This document shows positions 18,651 through 27,933 of a stretch of 60,350 nucleotides of DNA, piece after piece. This DNA comes from Bacteroidaceae bacterium. GTDB lineage: Bacteria; Bacteroidota; Bacteroidia; Bacteroidales; Bacteroidaceae. Made by a program: the position numbers and the translations under genes. The stretch lies in assembly GCA_024398785.1 (NCBI GenBank), contig JAKSIO010000012.1:1-60350 (forward strand), given 5' to 3'. The notes under the pieces were generated by a model that ran no database searches, was not told the origin of the DNA, and saw only the letters and a program-made list of their open reading frames with translations. Position 1 is the first letter of the stretch. Each line of letters starts with the position of its first letter.

Positions 18651-19652
18651 TTAAGGAATAGTTCTTAATACAGTCTGTTTCAACAGGATATCAACAAGAA
18701 CGGCTAACAGCAGAATCCATGCGAACGGCTGATATGCCTCGTTCTTTTTGCTGAAATCCTTGACAGAGAGCTTTGTACGCTCCAATTTGTCAATCTCATC
18801 ATACACAGCCTTCAGTTTGCTGTTGTTGGTAGCACGGTAGTAATGTCCGTTAGCGGTATTGGCAATCTTTGTCAATACGTTTTCATCTATTTCAACAGGG
18901 ACATTTATATACTGAATTCCTCCTGTATATGTTCTGGCAGGATAAGGTGCAGTTCCATTGGAACCCACACCAATTGTGTAAACTCTGATTCCATAACTCT
19001 TTGCCATTTCCGCTGCAGTTAACGGTGATATTTCACCAGCATTGTTGCTACCGTCGGTAAGCAGGATAATTACCTTGCTCTTGGCCTTGCTTTGGGACAG
19101 TCTTGAAATGGAATTGGCCAGACCCATACCGATTGCCGTACCGTCTTCAATAACTCCTTCTGCAGCAATATCGCAGCTTACGCTTGAAAACAGATTAAGC
19201 AGTACAGTATGATCCGTAGTAAGCGGACATTGCGTATAGGCTTCACCGGCAAAGAATGTAAGTCCTATATTATCGTTGGGACGTCCGTTTATAAATTCCG
19301 ATGCCACCTGCTTTGCCGCCTCAATACGGTTTGGTTTCAGATCTTCAGCTAGCATACTGGTTGAAACGTCAACACAGAGCATTATATCAATACCCTCAAT
19401 TTCTGTATTCTGCCAGTTTTCCGTAGTCTGAGGACGCGCAAGAATAATAACAAGCATGGCAAAAGCAAGCATACGCAGTGCAAAACGCAGATGGATAAGC
19501 CATACCTTCCAGCTTGTCCTGCCGGTATGCGCTTCAAGAGAAGATATGCGCATTGCAGCACTGTCTTTTTTGCGTCCCATATAGATATACCATATTGTAA
19601 ACGGTATTATCAATATAAGGAAAAGTAATATGGCGCTATTTGCAAAAGTCAT
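18651..19652 (-). CDS. batA: Aerotolerance protein BatA (vWA domain)
   Basis: A 333-aa inner-membrane protein: hydrophobic helices at ~7-25 and ~57-74, a von Willebrand A domain with MIDAS D95-x-S97-x-S99 and a later TDGSNNAG, and a C-terminal membrane helix (~311-328). Layout and length match BatA, the first vWA subunit. It lies 7 bp downstream of the preceding membrane-protein gene and 15 bp upstream of batBC in the same operon. Confidence 0.9.
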   Translation of the reverse strand: MTFANSAILLFLILIIPFTIWYIYMGRKKDSAAMRISSLEAHTGRTSWKVWLIHLRFALRMLAFAMLVIILARPQTTENWQNTEIEGIDIMLCVDVSTSMLAEDLKPNRIEAAKQVASEFINGRPNDNIGLTFFAGEAYTQCPLTTDHTVLLNLFSSVSCDIAAEGVIEDGTAIGMGLANSISRLSQSKAKSKVIILLTDGSNNAGEISPLTAAEMAKSYGIRVYTIGVGSNGTAPYPARTYTGGIQYINVPVEIDENVLTKIANTANGHYYRATNNSKLKAVYDEIDKLERTKLSVKDFSKKNEAYQPFAWILLLAVLVDILLKQTVLRTIP

Positions 19653-19659
19653 AATCTAA

Positions 19660-20730
19660 TCAAAAGAATAGTATGTAAATCCTGTACATAAGATAAACAA
19701 ACGCGGCAACTGCCACAACAGCAGCAATTGCTGTCAATGTCAAAACAATCAGTTTTTCCTTTTTTGACATGCCACACACCTGAATAACCTGTTCTACAGG
19801 TTGCTGCTCAACCGGTTCTGTCTGAACAAATGTATCCTGAATAAAACTTTGCGCAACCTCAAGAAACATATCATTTTCATTCAGCATGGGAGTGTATTTG
19901 GCAAATTTGACAAGATCAGCAGTCTGAAGCAGTTCGCTGAACTCCTTCAATCCCTGATAATCTGCAGAGTTTTTCAGATTGTCAATAATCTGGTCCGATG
20001 TCATATCTGTAGCATTGAAACCGAATCTGTCTTCAATATAGACCTTGATAATGTCTGTCAACTGAGAATAGTAGGCCTTGGCATCGGAGCCATGTTGCAG
20101 TTTCTGCTCGCGGATATTCTCAATGGCATTTTTCGCAACAATATGGGCCGGCTCTTTTTTCTCAATTTTAATTGTCTTCAAAATTGGCTTGTCCTTTTTG
20201 TATCTGTTGAGAAGATAAACAAATGCCGTGACAAACAAAGCAATGAGCAGTATGCTCAACACCGAATCGTCAAGATCTTTCCAGATTATAGGTTCTTTAA
20301 GCTGCTCCTTATGTCCGAATATTGAGTAACTGGTTGTATCAATAGGAAATGCATACACCATAAGCGGAACACCGTGCGTTGCCTTGTACTCTACACTGTC
20401 CACAAAAACTTTTGTTGGCGGTATGTAGAACATTGACGTATCGAACGCAGTAACCGTATAGTGCATGTTTATTGTCATGCGCTGGCCAAAATTGATGAAC
20501 TGGGTATCGCTTTCAACAGGTGGAATTATTTCCAATCCTGGAACAATGTAACTCTTGTATTCCGGAACTGACACTTGTGCCCCCTTGTCGCATGTAACAC
20601 TCAGGTGTACCTTTGTCTGGTCGCCTATCAGAAGATTGATTGAATCGCACTCCAATTCAACTACAGCCTCTTTGGCAATAGCCGCAGCACTTATGGCAAG
20701 CAGCATGAATAGCGTATGTAAGCGTCTCAT
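19660..20730 (-). CDS. Bat-operon membrane protein
   Basis: A 356-aa protein of the moxR-bat cluster with no firm family name from me. A signal peptide (MRRLHTLFMLLAISAAAIA) is followed by a periplasmic beta-rich domain (~20-155), a membrane helix (~157-175), a cytoplasmic helical region (~180-300) and a second membrane helix near the C-terminus. The layout is like a short BatD. The frame opens two codons earlier at a TTG; the ATG at 20730 lies 2 bp after the DUF58 gene stop, so the two are tightly coupled. It probably belongs to the same membrane complex. Confidence 0.75.
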   Translation of the reverse strand: MRRLHTLFMLLAISAAAIAKEAVVELECDSINLLIGDQTKVHLSVTCDKGAQVSVPEYKSYIVPGLEIIPPVESDTQFINFGQRMTINMHYTVTAFDTSMFYIPPTKVFVDSVEYKATHGVPLMVYAFPIDTTSYSIFGHKEQLKEPIIWKDLDDSVLSILLIALFVTAFVYLLNRYKKDKPILKTIKIEKKEPAHIVAKNAIENIREQKLQHGSDAKAYYSQLTDIIKVYIEDRFGFNATDMTSDQIIDNLKNSADYQGLKEFSELLQTADLVKFAKYTPMLNENDMFLEVAQSFIQDTFVQTEPVEQQPVEQVIQVCGMSKKEKLIVLTLTAIAAVVAVAAFVYLMYRIYILFF

Positions 20731-20732
20731 AA

Positions 20733-21602
20733 TCAACTCCTTAATGCGAATAAGTTCATTAACATTTTAACAAAATCCTGATCGGTACGAACCGATACGG
20801 AATCAACACGGCTTTTATTGAAATAAGTCTTCAGTGTCTCCTGTCTGTTATCCCAGGCCTGCTTATGACGCATGCGTACACTGCGGCTTGAGGTATCAAG
20901 ATACATTTCACGGCCGGTTTCGGCATCAAACATTTTGACAAGACCAACATCAGGAAGAGATTCCATACGCTGGTCATATACCTGAATGGCTACCACATCA
21001 TGTTTCTGGTTGGCTATTGTAAGAGCATTCTGATAATTGCCGTTATCAATAAAGTCACTGAGCATAAAGGCTGTACAACGCCTTTTCATTGCGTTTGTCA
21101 GAAATTCCAGACACGCTTTGATGTTGGTTGTCCTGTTTTCAGGCTGAAAGTTAAGCAGTTCACGAATAAGATACAGAATATGCTTTTTTCCTTTCTGCGG
21201 AGGAATGAATTTCTCTACGTGGTCCGTAAAGAAAATCATACCCACCTTATCGTTGTTCTGAATAGCAGCAAATGCAAGAGTGGCAGCTATCTCCGTAATC
21301 ATTTCACGCTTGGTCTGTACCGCAGTACCGAAATCAAGACTGCCGGACATATCAACCATAAGCATGACAGTCAGTTCACGTTCCTCCTCGAACACTTTTA
21401 CATACGGACGGTTCATTCGTGCAGTAACATTCCAGTCGATGTCACGCACAGAATCTCCGTACTGGTATTCACGGACCTCACTGAATGCCATACCGCGTCC
21501 TTTGAATGCAGTATGGTATTGCCCCGCAAAGATATTGTTGGACAGTCCTCTGGACTTGATCTCTATCTTGCGTACCTTTTTTATCAAATCCAATGTTTCC
21601 AT
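20733..21602 (-). CDS. DUF58 domain protein
   Basis: A 289-aa soluble protein of the DUF58 family. The signature GRGMAFSEVREYQYGDSVRDIDWNVTAR sits near residues 35-62, followed by a vWA-like fold with DMSGS. DUF58 proteins accompany MoxR ATPases in nearly all such clusters and are presumed adaptors or substrates. It lies 22 bp after moxR. Confidence 0.9.
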   Translation of the reverse strand: METLDLIKKVRKIEIKSRGLSNNIFAGQYHTAFKGRGMAFSEVREYQYGDSVRDIDWNVTARMNRPYVKVFEEERELTVMLMVDMSGSLDFGTAVQTKREMITEIAATLAFAAIQNNDKVGMIFFTDHVEKFIPPQKGKKHILYLIRELLNFQPENRTTNIKACLEFLTNAMKRRCTAFMLSDFIDNGNYQNALTIANQKHDVVAIQVYDQRMESLPDVGLVKMFDAETGREMYLDTSSRSVRMRHKQAWDNRQETLKTYFNKSRVDSVSVRTDQDFVKMLMNLFALRS

Positions 21603-21624
21603 TGTACCTGTATCTTAAAAGGTA

Positions 21625-22617
21625 TTATGGCACATCAATACGGTTCAATATTCTGCTAATGATTTCGTCAGCCTGAACGTTTGTAGCTTCGGCCTCGTAT
21701 GACAGACCGATACGATGACGCAGAACAAGGTGTGCAATGGCACGGATATCTTCCGGTACTACATAACCGCGGCGTTTGATGAACGCATATGTACGTCCGG
21801 CAAGTGCCAGTGAGATTGATGCACGCGGAGAACCGCCGAATGATATCAGTCCTTTGATCTCCTGCAATCCGTAGCGTTCAGGGAAACGGGTTGCAAATAC
21901 GATATCTGCAATATATTGTTCAATTTTTTCATCAAGATAGACCTCTTTCACCACTTTCTTGGCGTCTTCAATTTCAGCGGTTGTAACCACGCTGCGTACC
22001 GAATCCGCAATCAGTCCGTTCAATTGTGCATGGATAATCTGTTTCTCTTCTTCAATCTTTGGATAGTCAACAAGAACCTTGAGCATGAAACGGTCAACCT
22101 GAGCCTCGGGCAGAGGATATGTACCTTCCTGCTCAATAGGGTTCTGTGTAGCCATTACAAGGAATGGCTTTGGAAGTGTGAAAGTATCGCTTCCTATTGT
22201 GACCTGACGCTCCTGCATAGCTTCAAGCAATGCGCTCTGTACTTTTGCCGGAGCACGGTTGATTTCGTCGGCAAGAATAAAATTGGCAAAAACCGGACCT
22301 TTTTTTGCAACAAACTGTTCCGATTTCTGGCTATATATCATTGTACCTACAACATCGGCAGGCAACAGATCCGGAGTAAACTGTATTCTACTGAAACTGG
22401 CATCAATCAGACTTGCCAATGTTTTGATTGCAAGTGTTTTAGCCAAGCCTGGAACACCTTCAAGAAGAATGTGTCCATCTGACAGAAGACCTATCAACAA
22501 AGACTCCACCAACTGTTTCTGGCCAACAATAACCTGATCCATTCCTGTTGTCAGGTTGGTAACAAACGCACTTTTTTCCTCAATGCGCTGGTTTAGTTCG
22601 CGTATATCAATATTCAT
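21625..22617 (-). CDS. MoxR-family AAA+ ATPase
   Basis: A 330-aa AAA+ ATPase, first gene of the moxR-bat operon. Walker A is GVPGLAKT (54-61), Walker B FILADEINRAP, and the pre-sensor region has MATQNPIEQEGTYPLPEAQ, typical of the MoxR branch. MoxR ATPases act as chaperones for vWA-domain complexes. A TACTTTTGG promoter box lies 21 bp upstream of the ATG; all seven following genes are closely spaced on the same strand, which suggests one ~9-kb transcript. Confidence 0.93.
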   Translation of the reverse strand: MNIDIRELNQRIEEKSAFVTNLTTGMDQVIVGQKQLVESLLIGLLSDGHILLEGVPGLAKTLAIKTLASLIDASFSRIQFTPDLLPADVVGTMIYSQKSEQFVAKKGPVFANFILADEINRAPAKVQSALLEAMQERQVTIGSDTFTLPKPFLVMATQNPIEQEGTYPLPEAQVDRFMLKVLVDYPKIEEEKQIIHAQLNGLIADSVRSVVTTAEIEDAKKVVKEVYLDEKIEQYIADIVFATRFPERYGLQEIKGLISFGGSPRASISLALAGRTYAFIKRRGYVVPEDIRAIAHLVLRHRIGLSYEAEATNVQADEIISRILNRIDVP

Positions 22618-22637
22618 AAGTTATAGTTTTTGTTTTT

Positions 22638-22646
22638 CCAAAAGTA
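22638..22646 (-). promoter_or_regulatory. -7 box of the moxR-bat operon
   Basis: TACTTTTGG on the minus strand matches TAnnTTTG and ends 21 bp before the moxR ATG, in a 66-bp AT-rich gap. Confidence 0.6.
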
Positions 22647-22683
22647 TATAATATAATCTTACGTATTTTATAAAAAATCATAA

Positions 22684-23346
22684 TTAAATTTCAGGAGTGT
22701 TATTATTTCCAAACCACTGGTTGAACAAATCAATAACATTCTCAAAATGTATTCTGAACCCGTTCTCAAAATCAAATGCGTCTGCATAAAACAAGAGTCC
22801 GGTAGCCAGAAGCAGCAGAACCAGCACTACAATAAGTATTGTAAGACATACATGTTTTTTCTTCTGTTTGGGCTGTTTTGCCTTTTCAGGTTCTGCAGGT
22901 TCTGCAGGTTTGGCGGCATCGGTCAAAGCCGGCTGTTCATCCACTGTTTCTTTTGGAGTTTCCTGTTCAGGTGCAATGGCAGGCTGTTCTATTGTTTCTT
23001 CAGCCTGGGTCTGGCCGGAAACATTGTCCAGGTCTATTATCTGGAACGATGCATACGGCTGGTTGATTGTCTCTTTCAAATCAGCGTCTGGCTGGAATTG
23101 GATTTTGTTATAGGCACCTATTGTAATGCGTTCACCTGTATTCACATTGATGCTTTCACGTTCAGCAACGCGAATCTTCTTGAACGTACCGAATCCTTTC
23201 ACCTTTACAATTTCGTCATCGCCCTGCAAAGTGTCGGTAATAAGATCAAAGAACGAACGTACAAAATCCTCGCTGGTATTTTTGTTGATAGTAGACTGTT
23301 CGCTGAACAATTCTACAAGTTGGTTAAGATTAATCTTGTTGTTCAT
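22684..23346 (-). CDS. HU-domain protein with C-terminal membrane anchor
   Basis: A 220-aa protein. Residues ~1-90 are an HU/IHF-like DNA-binding domain (VKGFGTFKKIRVAERESINVN is the core of the fold). There follows a ~70-residue Pro/Glu/Ala-rich linker with repeated PAEPAEPEK-type segments, a Lys-rich KQKKKH stop, a strong membrane helix (~166-188) and a ~30-aa extracytoplasmic tail. The layout implies a DNA-binding domain held on the inner face of the inner membrane. It is the last gene of ftsY-rimO-HU-HU, 5 bp after the short HU gene. Confidence 0.8.
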   Translation of the reverse strand: MNNKINLNQLVELFSEQSTINKNTSEDFVRSFFDLITDTLQGDDEIVKVKGFGTFKKIRVAERESINVNTGERITIGAYNKIQFQPDADLKETINQPYASFQIIDLDNVSGQTQAEETIEQPAIAPEQETPKETVDEQPALTDAAKPAEPAEPEKAKQPKQKKKHVCLTILIVVLVLLLLATGLLFYADAFDFENGFRIHFENVIDLFNQWFGNNNTPEI

Positions 23347-23351
23347 AATTG

Positions 23352-23627
23352 TCAGCTATTAATTTTTTCCTTGAAAATATCACTGTTCTTGTATGTCAGT
23401 GTGAGTTTTTGCGGAATCAGCATACGTTTGCCTGAAACCGGGTTGACAGAGATTCTCTCCATTTTCTTTTTCACCTCTAAAGTGCCAAAGCCGTTAATAC
23501 TTATTGCATCTCCTTGTTGCCAGACCTGCAGCATAGTAGAGATAAGACAAGCTACATTCTCCTGAACTTTCTTCTCAGAAAGTTTAGTAGTCGCCGATAA
23601 AGCTCCGATAAACTCTTTGTTGTTCAT
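23352..23627 (-). CDS. HU-family DNA-binding protein
   Basis: A 91-aa HU/IHF-like nucleoid protein, the typical family length. It has the conserved GFGTLEVKKK core and the following RISVNPVSGKRM segment that forms the DNA-binding arm. The reading frame extends upstream into rimO; the ATG at 23627 (MNNKEFIGAL) is the real start and lies 11 bp after the rimO stop. Confidence 0.88.
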   Translation of the reverse strand: MNNKEFIGALSATTKLSEKKVQENVACLISTMLQVWQQGDAISINGFGTLEVKKKMERISVNPVSGKRMLIPQKLTLTYKNSDIFKEKINS

Positions 23628-23638
23628 ATGTGATAATA

Positions 23639-24946
23639 TTAAATATGTCCATACAGTTCGAAAGGTTCCGAATCTGTAATACATACGTTATAGAAATTTC
23701 CAATCTCAAGTTTTGAATCATGGCACGGAACAAGAACCTCCGGATCCACTTCAGGTGAATCAAATTCTGTACGGCCAACCCAGTAATCCCCTTCTTTTCT
23801 GTCAATTACCGTTTTGAAAATCTGTCCAACCTTATTACTGTTGATGTCGGCAGAAATTTCCTGTTGCAGATTCATGAGAGCATCAAGACGCTGCTGCTTG
23901 ATTTCTTCAGGAACATCGTCCTTATAATGCAAGGCGGAATATGTACCGTCAACCTGGCAATATGCAAAAGCTCCCATACGTTCAAAACGTGCAGTGCGCA
24001 CAAAATCTATAAGCTGGTCAAAGTCCTGCTCCGTTTCTCCCGGGAATCCTACCATAAGCGTAGTGCGCAAATGAATGCCAGGCACTTTTTCACGAATAGC
24101 CTGAATCAGATCTTTTGTCTCTGCTGCGGTTATATTTCTGCGCATACGTTTGAGCACAGGATTGCTTATATGCTGCAGAGCAAGATCAAGATAACGGCAT
24201 ACATTACTGTTGCTGTTTATGGCATCAAGCAGTTCCATTGGGAAATTGTTGGGATACCCGTAATGCAGACGTATCCATTCAAGTCCGTTCAGATGAGCCA
24301 GTTTGTCAACAAGCTCTGCAATATGATAACGTTTATCCTGATCATATCCGTAATAGGTAAGATCTTGTGCAATAAGTTGGATTTCTTTAACTCCGTTATC
24401 AATCAGGTATTTGGCTTCGTCTAATATATCTTGCTGATTATAAGACTGATACTTGCCTGTCATTAAAGGAATTGCACAATATGCACAACTGCGGTTGCAC
24501 CCTTCGGCAATCTTAAGATATGCGTAATGCCTGGGGGTGGTTATAACACGCTTTGGAGTGTTGCATGGATTGCAAATGCCGTTATTTTCTTTTTTCAGAT
24601 CTTCTACCAGTTCCGTCCAGTTGAACTTACCGTAGTAACGGTCAACCTGCGGTATCTCCTGCTCAAGTTCCTGTTTGTATTTCTGGGACAGGCATCCCAT
24701 TACATACAGTTTCCTGATAATGCCCTGTTCTTTCATTGCAGCACATTCAAGAATAGTGTTGACAGACTCTTCCTGGGCATCGCCTATAAAACCACAGGTG
24801 TTGATTACCACAACGGGGGCGGTCACTTTGTCCGGGTCATGATGCATGGTGTAACCTGCATCGGAAAGCATACCCATCAGTTTCTCGGAATCAACAAGAT
24901 TCTTTGAACAGCCCAATGTTATGACATCAATCTTACCTTTGCGCAT
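23639..24946 (-). CDS. rimO: Ribosomal protein S12 methylthiotransferase RimO
   Basis: A 435-aa radical SAM enzyme that methylthiolates the conserved aspartate of ribosomal protein S12. The N-terminal MTTase domain binds a second [4Fe-4S] cluster (LGCSKNLVDSE at ~12-22 with further Cys in NTCGF and MGCLSQ). The radical-SAM motif CNRSCAYC lies near 153, and a C-terminal TRAM domain ends the protein. The SKNLVDSE form separates RimO from MiaB. It starts 4 bp after ftsY. Confidence 0.95.
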   Translation of the reverse strand: MRKGKIDVITLGCSKNLVDSEKLMGMLSDAGYTMHHDPDKVTAPVVVINTCGFIGDAQEESVNTILECAAMKEQGIIRKLYVMGCLSQKYKQELEQEIPQVDRYYGKFNWTELVEDLKKENNGICNPCNTPKRVITTPRHYAYLKIAEGCNRSCAYCAIPLMTGKYQSYNQQDILDEAKYLIDNGVKEIQLIAQDLTYYGYDQDKRYHIAELVDKLAHLNGLEWIRLHYGYPNNFPMELLDAINSNSNVCRYLDLALQHISNPVLKRMRRNITAAETKDLIQAIREKVPGIHLRTTLMVGFPGETEQDFDQLIDFVRTARFERMGAFAYCQVDGTYSALHYKDDVPEEIKQQRLDALMNLQQEISADINSNKVGQIFKTVIDRKEGDYWVGRTEFDSPEVDPEVLVPCHDSKLEIGNFYNVCITDSEPFELYGHI

Positions 24947-24950
24947 ATTA

Positions 24951-25910
24951 TCATGAAAAAAGTGAATCTACAAACTCTTCTCTGTTGAATAACTGCAGGT
25001 CCTCCATTTTCTCTCCAAGTCCTACATATTTTACAGGAATCTTGAACTGGTCCGAAATACCAATCACCACTCCACCACGAGCAGTTCCGTCAAGTTTTGT
25101 AATGGCAAGACTGGATACCTGGGTGGCCTGTGTAAACTGTTTGGCCTGCTCAAATGCATTCTGACCGGTTGAGCCGTCAAGAACCAGAAGAACATCGTGC
25201 GGAGCATCCGGCACAATCTTTTTCATAACGTTCTTGATTTTGGTCAGTTCGTTCATAAGGCCTACCTTGTTATGCAGACGGCCTGCTGTATCAATAAGAA
25301 CTACCTGCGCCCCTGTTGACAGCGCAGACTGTAATGTATCAAATGCAACCGATGCCGGATCCGAGCCCATTTCCTGATGAATAACAGGGACATCAACTCT
25401 TTTACCCCATTCAATCAGCTGGTCTACAGCTGCAGCACGGAATGTATCAGCCGCGCCAAGAACAACTTTGTAACCGGCTTTCTTGTATTGGTATGCAAGC
25501 TTTCCTATTGTTGTGGTCTTGCCAACACCGTTAACACCAACAACAAGCACCACATAAGGACCGTTCAGACCTTGCGGTATGGCAAATTCGCCTGTACCGT
25601 CTGTGACTGAACCGTTTTCCTGCAACAGCGCAACAATCTCCTCCTTAAGAATAGAATTCAATTCTGACGTGCTTACAAATTTATCTCTGGCTACACGTTC
25701 CTCAATACGTTTGATTATGCGCAATGTTGTCTCAACACCCACATCGCTTGTAATAAGGACCTCTTCCAGGTTATCAAGTACATCGTCATCAACTTTACTT
25801 TTTCCGGCTATTGCATGTCCCAGTTTTGAAAAAAAAGAGGTCTTGCTTTTTTCAAGTCCGTTATCCAGAACCTGTTTTTTATCTTTTGAAAAAAATGAAA
25901 ATAATCCCAT
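24951..25910 (-). CDS. ftsY: Signal recognition particle receptor FtsY
   Basis: A 319-aa SRP-type GTPase that docks ribosome-nascent-chain complexes at the membrane. The sequence shows a short basic N-terminal region, the helical N domain and the G domain with GVNGVGKTTTIGKL, DTFRAAA, DTAGR and TKLDGTA. Length matches Bacteroidales FtsY, which lacks the long acidic A domain of E. coli. The frame opens two codons earlier at a TTG; the ATG at 25910 (MGLFSFF) is preferred. Confidence 0.95.
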   Translation of the reverse strand: MGLFSFFSKDKKQVLDNGLEKSKTSFFSKLGHAIAGKSKVDDDVLDNLEEVLITSDVGVETTLRIIKRIEERVARDKFVSTSELNSILKEEIVALLQENGSVTDGTGEFAIPQGLNGPYVVLVVGVNGVGKTTTIGKLAYQYKKAGYKVVLGAADTFRAAAVDQLIEWGKRVDVPVIHQEMGSDPASVAFDTLQSALSTGAQVVLIDTAGRLHNKVGLMNELTKIKNVMKKIVPDAPHDVLLVLDGSTGQNAFEQAKQFTQATQVSSLAITKLDGTARGGVVIGISDQFKIPVKYVGLGEKMEDLQLFNREEFVDSLFS

Positions 25911-25933
25911 TACCAATAATGAATACTTATCTT

Positions 25934-25942
25934 ACAAAGGTA
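25934..25942 (-). promoter_or_regulatory. -7 box of the ftsY operon
   Basis: TACCTTTGT on the minus strand matches TAnnTTTG, 24 bp upstream of the ftsY ATG and downstream of the terminator that closes the rpmB operon. Confidence 0.6.
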
Positions 25943-25972
25943 TAAAAAAAACTGTTATTTCAAGAAATGACA

Positions 25973-26010
25973 TATACAAAAAAAAGTGAGAAGCGTAAGC
26001 TCCTCACTTT
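25973..26010 (-). terminator. Terminator of rpmB-rpmG-DUF4295
   Basis: On the minus strand AAGTGAGGAGC pairs with GCTTCTCACTT around a 4-nt loop and is followed by eight or more T. It separates the ribosomal-protein operon from ftsY. Confidence 0.85.
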
Positions 26011-26036
26011 ATGTAGTAAAAAAGAATATACTGTGA

Positions 26037-26183
26037 TTATTTGAGAGCAGCCTTGAGCTGATCGTCAGTAACAATAGACTCTTCAAATACGTAAGCACCG
26101 GTTTTTGGTGACTTAACCATCTTTATCAGTTTGGCCATTGAGACCTTACCTGTACGCAGGGTTGCAACAACTTTTTTTGCCAT
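26037..26183 (-). CDS. DUF4295 small protein
   Basis: A 48-aa basic protein from ATG at 26183 to TAA at 26037, beginning MAKKVVATLRTGK and ending DQLKAALK. It is recognised as the DUF4295 family found next to rpmG in Bacteroidota. The position between ribosomal-protein genes and a terminator, and the basic composition, suggest a ribosome-linked role; this is inference. It lies 14 bp after rpmG. Confidence 0.85.
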   Translation of the reverse strand: MAKKVVATLRTGKVSMAKLIKMVKSPKTGAYVFEESIVTDDQLKAALK

Positions 26184-26197
26184 AGTGCTATATCGTA

Positions 26198-26386
26198 TTA
26201 TTTAATTTCACGATGAATTGTCATTCTCTTAAGAATTGGGTTGTATTTCTTCAACTCAAGTCTTTCCGGAGTATTCTTTCTGTTCTTAGTGGTAACATAA
26301 CGTGAAGTACCCGGCATACCACTGTCTTTCATTTCGGTGCATTCCAAGATAACCTGAACGCGATTTCCTTTAACTTTCTTAGCCAT
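26198..26386 (-). CDS. rpmG: 50S ribosomal protein L33
   Basis: A 62-aa ribosomal protein with family signatures [26 protein letters not shown] and [10 protein letters not shown]. The zinc-ligand Cys pairs of some L33 forms are absent, so this is the non-zinc type. It lies 15 bp downstream of rpmB. Confidence 0.95.
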   Translation of the reverse strand: MAKKVKGNRVQVILECTEMKDSGMPGTSRYVTTKNRKNTPERLELKKYNPILKRMTIHREIK

Positions 26387-26401
26387 GATAAAACTCCTTA
26401 A

Positions 26402-26662
26402 TTAAGCAATGATTTTAATGCTTTTCCAATCACAATAACCTTTGGCGACTGCATCCTTAAGAGCGGCATCCAAGCCTTTCTTATTGATAGTTCTCAAACC
26501 TGCAGCGCTGAGGCGAAGGCTAATCCAGCAATCTTCCTCTACATAGTAGAACTTTTTGGTGAACAGATTGACATCGAATGTTCTCTTTGTTCTTCTCTTA
26601 GAGTGAGAAACATTATTGCCAACCATAGCCTTCTTTCCGGTAATTTGACAAATTCTCGACAT
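26402..26662 (-). CDS. rpmB: 50S ribosomal protein L28
   Basis: An 86-aa ribosomal protein beginning [20 protein letters not shown], with the family core [12 protein letters not shown]. The frame continues 17 codons upstream, but the start at 26662 fits the family exactly. It is the first gene of rpmB-rpmG-DUF4295; an imperfect -7 box (TTACTTTGC) lies about 50 bp upstream. Confidence 0.95.
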   Translation of the reverse strand: MSRICQITGKKAMVGNNVSHSKRRTKRTFDVNLFTKKFYYVEEDCWISLRLSAAGLRTINKKGLDAALKDAVAKGYCDWKSIKIIA

Positions 26663-26781
26663 TTCTATCTTTATTTTTGTAGTTTGAATTCTTGTTCTAA
26701 AATCGGTGTGCAAAGTAACTGCTTTTTTTTGGTATTTCCAAATAAATTAGAAAAAAAACCAAAAAAAAGAGATAAAATTTA

Positions 26782-27804
26782 CTACAAAGTAGTGTTTGCA
26801 AAAATTGGCACGTCAATATTGCAGAAATCATTATCCAACAATTTGAAATAGCCAGTCATGGCAATCATCGCAGCGTTGTCCGTTGTGTAGGAAAACTTTG
26901 GAATATAGACGTTCCAGCCGAACCTCTTTGCATGATCAAGAAATGCGTTTCTGAGTCCGGTGTTTGCACTCACACCTCCGGCCAGTGCAACCTCTTTGAT
27001 TCCTGTCTCTTTAACTACAGCACGCAGGTTTTTCATCAGAATTTCTGCAATTGTGCGTTCAAGACTGGCAGCCAGGTCCGCTTTGTTCTTCTCAATAAAA
27101 TCAGGATCCTGAGCCACTTTGTCGCGCAATGTATAAAGGAACGATGTCTTGAGACCGCTGAAACTGTAATCGTAACCGGGAACATGCGGCTTGGCAAATT
27201 CAAAAGCTTTGGGATTTCCCTGTCTTGCAAGCTTGTCAATAATAGGACCACCCGGATACCCAAGTCCCATAACCTTGGAACATTTGTCTATAGCCTCGCC
27301 GGCGGCATCGTCTATGGTCTGTCCTATGATTGTCATTTTATTATATGCGTCAACGCGTACAATCTGTGAGTTGCCGCCTGAAACCAGCAGGCAGATGAAT
27401 GGAAAATCAGGAGATTTGTGGTCATCATCGGCCGTGCGTACAAAATGCGCCATGATATGTCCCTGAAGATGATTGACCTCTATCATGGGGATATTCAGCG
27501 AACGCGCAAAGCCTTTGGCAAAGGAAACTCCAACAAGCAACGATCCCATAAGTCCAGGGCCCCTTGTAAAAGCTACCGCACTCAGCTGCTCCGGCTTTAC
27601 GCCTGCACGTTTGAGCGCAGTGTCAACAACCGGCACAATATTCTGCTGATGGGCTCGCGATGCCAGCTCCGGCACTACCCCGCCGTATTCCATGTGGACA
27701 TTCTGACTTGCAACTACGTTTGAAAGGAGAATACCGTCTTTGATGACTGCGGCTCCGGTATCGTCGCAACTGGATTCTATGCCAAGTACTATTTTTTCTT
27801 CCAC
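26782..27804 (-). CDS. tsaD: tRNA t6A37 threonylcarbamoyltransferase TsaD
   Basis: A 340-aa ASKHA-fold enzyme that, with TsaB and TsaE, transfers threonylcarbamoyl to A37 of ANN-decoding tRNAs. It shows GIESSCDDT at 8-16, the metal-ligand pair His112 and His116 in NHLQGHIMAH, the nucleotide loop LVSGGNSQ and a C-terminal TDNAAMIA. The start is GTG at 27804; no ATG is available upstream. It is divergent from paaK with separate promoter boxes. Confidence 0.95.
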   Translation of the reverse strand: MEEKIVLGIESSCDDTGAAVIKDGILLSNVVASQNVHMEYGGVVPELASRAHQQNIVPVVDTALKRAGVKPEQLSAVAFTRGPGLMGSLLVGVSFAKGFARSLNIPMIEVNHLQGHIMAHFVRTADDDHKSPDFPFICLLVSGGNSQIVRVDAYNKMTIIGQTIDDAAGEAIDKCSKVMGLGYPGGPIIDKLARQGNPKAFEFAKPHVPGYDYSFSGLKTSFLYTLRDKVAQDPDFIEKNKADLAASLERTIAEILMKNLRAVVKETGIKEVALAGGVSANTGLRNAFLDHAKRFGWNVYIPKFSYTTDNAAMIAMTGYFKLLDNDFCNIDVPIFANTTL

Positions 27805-27823
27805 TTCAGTATTGAAATTTGCT

Positions 27824-27832
27824 GCAAAGGTA
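27824..27832 (-). promoter_or_regulatory. -7 box of tsaD
   Basis: TACCTTTGC on the minus strand matches TAnnTTTGC exactly and lies 20 bp upstream of the GTG start, leaving a very short leader. Confidence 0.65.
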
Positions 27833-27897
27833 CTAAATATTGAACAACGTTATCTTAATTTTACCTTAGAAGTTAGATTAGATTTCCTAAAAATGAG

Positions 27898-27906
27898 TAC
27901 TTTTGC
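27898..27906 (+). promoter_or_regulatory. -7 box of paaK
   Basis: TACTTTTGC matches TAnnTTTGC and lies 28 bp upstream of the paaK ATG, back to back with the tsaD promoter. Confidence 0.65.
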
Positions 27907-27933
27907 GATTAGATTGATAAACACTAATTGAAA

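Noticed and set aside
22747..23565. 272-aa plus-strand frame
   Set aside because: Antisense to two HU-family genes; Cys/Phe-rich composition is typical of a shadow.
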